Positions 61,046 to 64,000 of a DNA stretch of 64,000 bases are shown here, one piece after another. Source of the DNA: Monodelphis domestica (lineage: Eukaryota; Chordata; Mammalia; Didelphimorphia; Didelphidae). Location: assembly GCF_027887165.1 (NCBI RefSeq), contig NC_077232.1:10602257-10666256 (forward strand), given 5' to 3'. Below the pieces are notes generated by a model, which was given only the letters and a program-made list of their open reading frames with translations, had not been told where the DNA came from and did not search any database. A program made the translations under genes and the position numbers. The stretch's first letter is position 1. Each line of letters begins with the position of its first letter.

Positions 61046-61730
61046 TTTGATATCTTCCCCTAGTTCTGACCTTTCTTCTTTAGCTATCTCCTTTTGAACC
61101 AGCGATTTACTTTAGGTCAGTCCCCCTAGTCCCCTACCTTGATATGCTTCCCTTTCTAGCCCCTCCCTTTTTATGCTCCCTTCCCCTCCCCCCTCTCCTT
61201 CCCTCCCTTTTTATACTCCCTCCCCCTCCTCCTTAATTTTCCTTTCTTTCTTGCCCTAATGGATAAGATAGAATTCAGGATCCCACTGGATCTAGATGTT
61301 CTTCCCTCTCAGATTTGATTTCACTGAGAGTAAGGTATAAGTAATTCCACTTCACGCTCTCTTCCTCTCCTTCTCATATGAGAGTTCTTCCCCTCCCCTT
61401 CCCATGTGTATCTTTATATGGGAAAGATTATTCTATTAAGTCCCCCCCCTATTTCTTGAAGTAAATCTTAGTGTTATCAATGGTTCCCCCCTCCCTTTTC
61501 CTTTCTTTGCCCCCACTTTCCCCAAATCTTCTTAATGCCCCAATCTTTCCCTTTGTATGTTTCTTCTAACTACTCTTATGATGCATACAATTTTTGAGAG
61601 TTACACATAACATTTTCCCCACATATTAATATATATAATTTGATGTAAAAGTAGTCCTTATAGAAGAGAGTTTGACTTAAAGAAAAAGATAAGATTTATC
61701 TCCTTTTCCCTTTCTTTCATATTTACCTTT
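61046..61730 (-). other. Long inter-ORF spacer of L1-6
   Basis: The plus strand is strikingly pyrimidine-rich at 61140-61255 and 61370-61560 (CCCTCCC and TTCC runs), so the L1 sense strand is purine-rich. No open frame is seen. It is much longer than the roughly 60-bp spacer of human L1. Confidence 0.7.
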
Positions 61731-62712
61731 TCATGTTTCTCTTGCTTTCTGTGCTTGGATATCAAATTTTCCACTAAGTTCTGGTCTTTTCTTAGCAAAT
61801 GCTTGGAAATCTTCTATTTTGTTGAATGCCCATACTTTCCCCTGGAAGTATATAGTCAGTTTTGCTGGGTAGTTGATTCTTGGTTGGAGACCCAGCTCTC
61901 TTGCCTTTCTAAATATCGTGTTCCATGCTTTGCGGTCTCTTAGTGTGTTAACCGCTAAGTTGTGTGTGATCCTTATGGGAGCCCCCTTATATCTGAAGCA
62001 CCTCTTCTTGGCTTCTTGTAGGATTTTCTCCTTTTCTTGAAAGCTCTTGAATTTGGCAATTACATTCCTAGGGGTTGTCTTTTGGGGATTTAGTATAGAG
62101 GGTGTTCTATGAACCGTTTGTATTTCCATTTTGCCCCCTTGCTCTAGAACGTGTGGGCAATTTTCTTTTATAATCTCCTGTAGAATAATATCGAGTTTAT
62201 TGTTTATCTCTGGTTTTTCTGGGAGATCGATAATTCGGAGGTTGTCTCTTCTTCCTCTGTTTTCCAAGTCTGTGACTTTTCCAGTGAGATATTTTATGTT
62301 TTCTTCTAATTCATTAATTTTTGGGGTTTGCTTTATTGATTCTTGCTGTTTTATGATCTCACTTTCTTCGAGTTGCTTAATTCTGGTCGTTAGGGACTGG
62401 TTTTGCTTTTCAGCTTTGTCTGCCCTTCTATTGGATGCTTTGAGCTCTTTTTCCAATTGAGCAGTCTTATCTGTCAGACTGCTGATCTCTTTCTCACATT
62501 TTTCTTTCTAGGTTTCCATCTTTTGGATAAGTTCCAGTTTGAGATCTTCCAAAGCTTGTTGGTAGTTTCCATTTTGGGAGGCATGTTCTGATTTTTTTTT
62601 GGATTTCATCCTCATTCTCTTCTTTTCCTTGGGTACTTCCACCATAAAAGTTTTCAATAGTCACCTTTTTCCCTTTCTTCCTGGAGGCTTGATTTTGGGC
62701 CATGTGAGCCAT
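61731..62712 (-). pseudogene. L1-6 ORF1 (RNA-binding protein)
   Basis: ORF1p coats L1 RNA. The N-terminal piece (62712-62494) starts MAHMAQNQASRKKGKKVTIE. The main piece (62456-61731) has a coiled-coil (about residues 1-70, heptad-like with ELKASNRRADKAEKQNQ and INELEENIKYLTGKVTDLEN). It is followed by an RRM-like domain (GRRDNLRIIDLPE to FKSFQEKEKILQEAKK) and a C-terminal domain (ITHNLAVNTLRDRKAWNTIF, then YPAKLTIYFQGKVWAF). A +1 or -1 shift near 62480 separates the two pieces. Confidence 0.9.
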
Positions 62713-63373
62713 CCCTTTGGTGGTTTTATTCCCCTTTCCTTTTTGGTCTGGAGTCAGGGTGATATGGGCGGGTTTTCTGTGAATTTAGGTTGCCTCAGAC
62801 TAGTTCTTCCCAGCCTCCGAGGTTTCTTAGAGTGCTGGGTCCCTGATCACAGCCAAACTGCCCAGGTGTTCAGCTCCACCCAGATAATCCGCATGTGGTC
62901 CACCCCTGGTGTTTAGCTCCGCCCAGATGCTCAGTGCAACCACCCCAGCTCCCTGAGCCCCCTGTGCTCAGTGCAGGATTCTCCCGTGAAACCTCCCTGA
63001 GATGTTTCTTCCTGGCAGTCCCCAGATCCCAAGGACCCTGGAGTGCCCCCCCCAGACTGAGATGTTCCCCACTCACTCACTGTCCCAGTGAGTGCTCCAG
63101 TAGCTCACTCTGGTTTGGTAGGGGAGGTGGGGGGGGGAGGGAAGGGCGGCTCAGTTCCTGTTTCTGTGCAAGCTTTTCCTCCTTCTTATTATAGTGCGGA
63201 AATGTTCAAACCCCACGTACCTTCGCCTCTGTGGTGTACTGGGGAGTACTGGGGAGTCCTTCTGTTCCTCCAAAGGTGATTTTTATGCTCCTTTAATGTA
63301 GTTTATTTTGTTTGGTGCCGGGGAGAGGAAGTGTGTAGCGTCTAGATTGCAGCCATGATTACCCGGAAGTCTC
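62713..63373 (-). promoter_or_regulatory. L1-6 5' UTR
   Basis: It is the region between the ORF1 start and the element's 5' end. It is GC-richer than its surroundings, with CCACCCC, CAGCTCC and GGGGAGGGAAGGGCGG blocks. It should hold the internal promoter of the family. Specific transcription factor sites were not assigned. Open frames in it on either strand look incidental. Confidence 0.7.
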
Positions 63374-63383
63374 TATATATTTC

Positions 63384-63955
63384 AATAATTATTTTATTTT
63401 TAATAATAAGAGTCTCTTTAGCGTCCTTGCACCAAGTACCTGCTCTGGGATACGTCCTCTGAAGTATGCAGTCCCTGTTATCAAGGCGTCTACATTCTCC
63501 TGGAGACAAAACACCTACATAGAACAGCAATAAGTACATCAAATATACAAAACAATATAAAAATCATTGGGGGGAGGGGGCACGCTGAAGAGAGCATTCC
63601 TACTAGAGGTGGGGAAGCAGGGGTAGGTCTCCAAGATCAAAGATTGTTCCAGATCATCTTTATTGCTTAAAGGATTCCATTGCATGAATGGACCACAGTT
63701 CATTAAATTATTCTCCTGCTGTTGGACATTTAGGCCATCATCAAGAAAAAGCCACTTGAATGTTCGGTTTTTGCTGCCATCTCTATTCTTCATTCATTAA
63801 AGGAATTTGCCAATAAGTCTTTTGTGGCCAAAGCCCTTTAAGATCTCCAGAAAGCAATCAAAATACTTACTACACAAGAACCCTTGATGACAAACTGGAT
63901 GTTCCAGAGTCATCTCAAACTCAACTTGTCTAAAACAAAACTCATGTGACTGGTG
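63384..63955. other. Old repeat relics
   Basis: It starts with the last bases of LTR G2 (to about 63410). AAAACACCTACATAGAACAGCAATAAGTACATC near 63510-63540 resembles a CORE-SINE-type tail. CTCAAACTCAACTTGTCTAAAACAAAACTC near 63917-63945 resembles L2. No gene was recognised. Confidence 0.45.
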
Positions 63956-64000
63956 GCAGCTACATGGCTCAGGGGACTGAGAGCCAGGCCTGGAGATAGG
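63956..64000 (+). repeat. tRNA-derived SINE, cut by window edge
   Basis: GGCAGCTACATGGCTCAGGG, GACTGAGAGCCAGGCCTGGAG is the head of the SINE in sense orientation. The rest lies outside the window. Confidence 0.9.

Larger units (their letters stand above)
56876..63373 (-). mobile_element. Full-length L1 (L1-6), coding-dead
   Basis: It is about 6.5 kb. The target duplication TATATATTTC lies at 56866-56875 and 63374-63383. In minus-strand order it has a GC-rich 5' UTR (63373-62713), ORF1 (62712-61731), a spacer of about 685 bp, ORF2 (61045 to about 57241) and a 3' UTR ending in an A run (T run at 56876-56885). Frameshifts occur in both ORFs, so it cannot move by itself. It is the most complete L1 here and serves as reference for L1-2, L1-3 and the 3' end at 1-232. 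Confidence 0.92.

Overview
This window looks like nuclear DNA of a marsupial mammal. It is AT-rich and carries many copies of one tRNA-derived SINE (internal A/B-box promoter, about 200 bp, ending near GGTAAGGGTTT), a young L1 family, old L1, L2 and MIR relics, and several endogenous retroviruses (ERVs). These resemble repeat families I know from opossum-type genomes. No search was run, so the species is not determined. Almost all of the sequence is derived from transposable elements. The only plausible host protein-coding sequences are C2H2 zinc-finger (ZNF) exons.

Layout. 1-5 kb: an L1 3' end, two related solo LTRs (355-1261 and about 4250-5009) and a possible orphan exon at 1905-2053. 5-9.4 kb: ZNF arm A (+), with a 2.5 kb ERV (5387-7866) just upstream of a 9-finger exon (7935-8881). 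9.4-12.6 kb: an LTR and an uncoded stretch that ends in a polypurine tract. 12.6-24.9 kb: a decayed class II (betaretrovirus-like) ERV on the minus strand. It retains capsid, reverse transcriptase, RNase H, integrase, envelope, polypurine tract and 3' LTR, and is split by two L1 copies in tandem (16429-22197). 25.2-26.9 kb: a second class II ERV on the plus strand (integrase and envelope). 28-31.7 kb: an old antisense L1 carrying two solo LTRs and two SINEs. 32-42 kb: LTR pieces, a class I-like gag relic (38.6-39.3 kb) and a short class II ERV with a tRNA-Lys-type primer site (39.6-42.1 kb). 42.4-48.2 kb: ZNF arm B (-), an inverted copy of arm A with a 16-finger exon. 48.9-51.9 kb: a second old L1 with two more LTRs. 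53.2-53.9 kb: an L2 3' end. 54.2-55.3 kb: a third ZNF copy (C), a truncated pseudogene that lacks the ERV found in arms A and B. 56.9-63.4 kb: a full-length but coding-dead L1 (-) inserted in a solo LTR.

How the parts fit together. Copies A, B and C come from one ancestral ZNF exon. C keeps the empty target site of the ERV, and A and B share the filled site with the same TGAC duplication. The order inferred is: C diverged, the ERV inserted, then the A/B duplication arose. Later B gained another LTR and the finger arrays diverged. Both coding copies end at the same nonsense change in a decayed last finger. An LTR in sense orientation ends about 70 bp before each ZNF exon and has lost its AATAAA signal, so a chimeric LTR-ZNF transcript is possible. 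No KRAB or SCAN exon was found by eye. No new type of system was recognised. The most notable signals are the ZNF/ERV architecture, the nested-element chronology, and a microsatellite that breaks the integrase reading frame.
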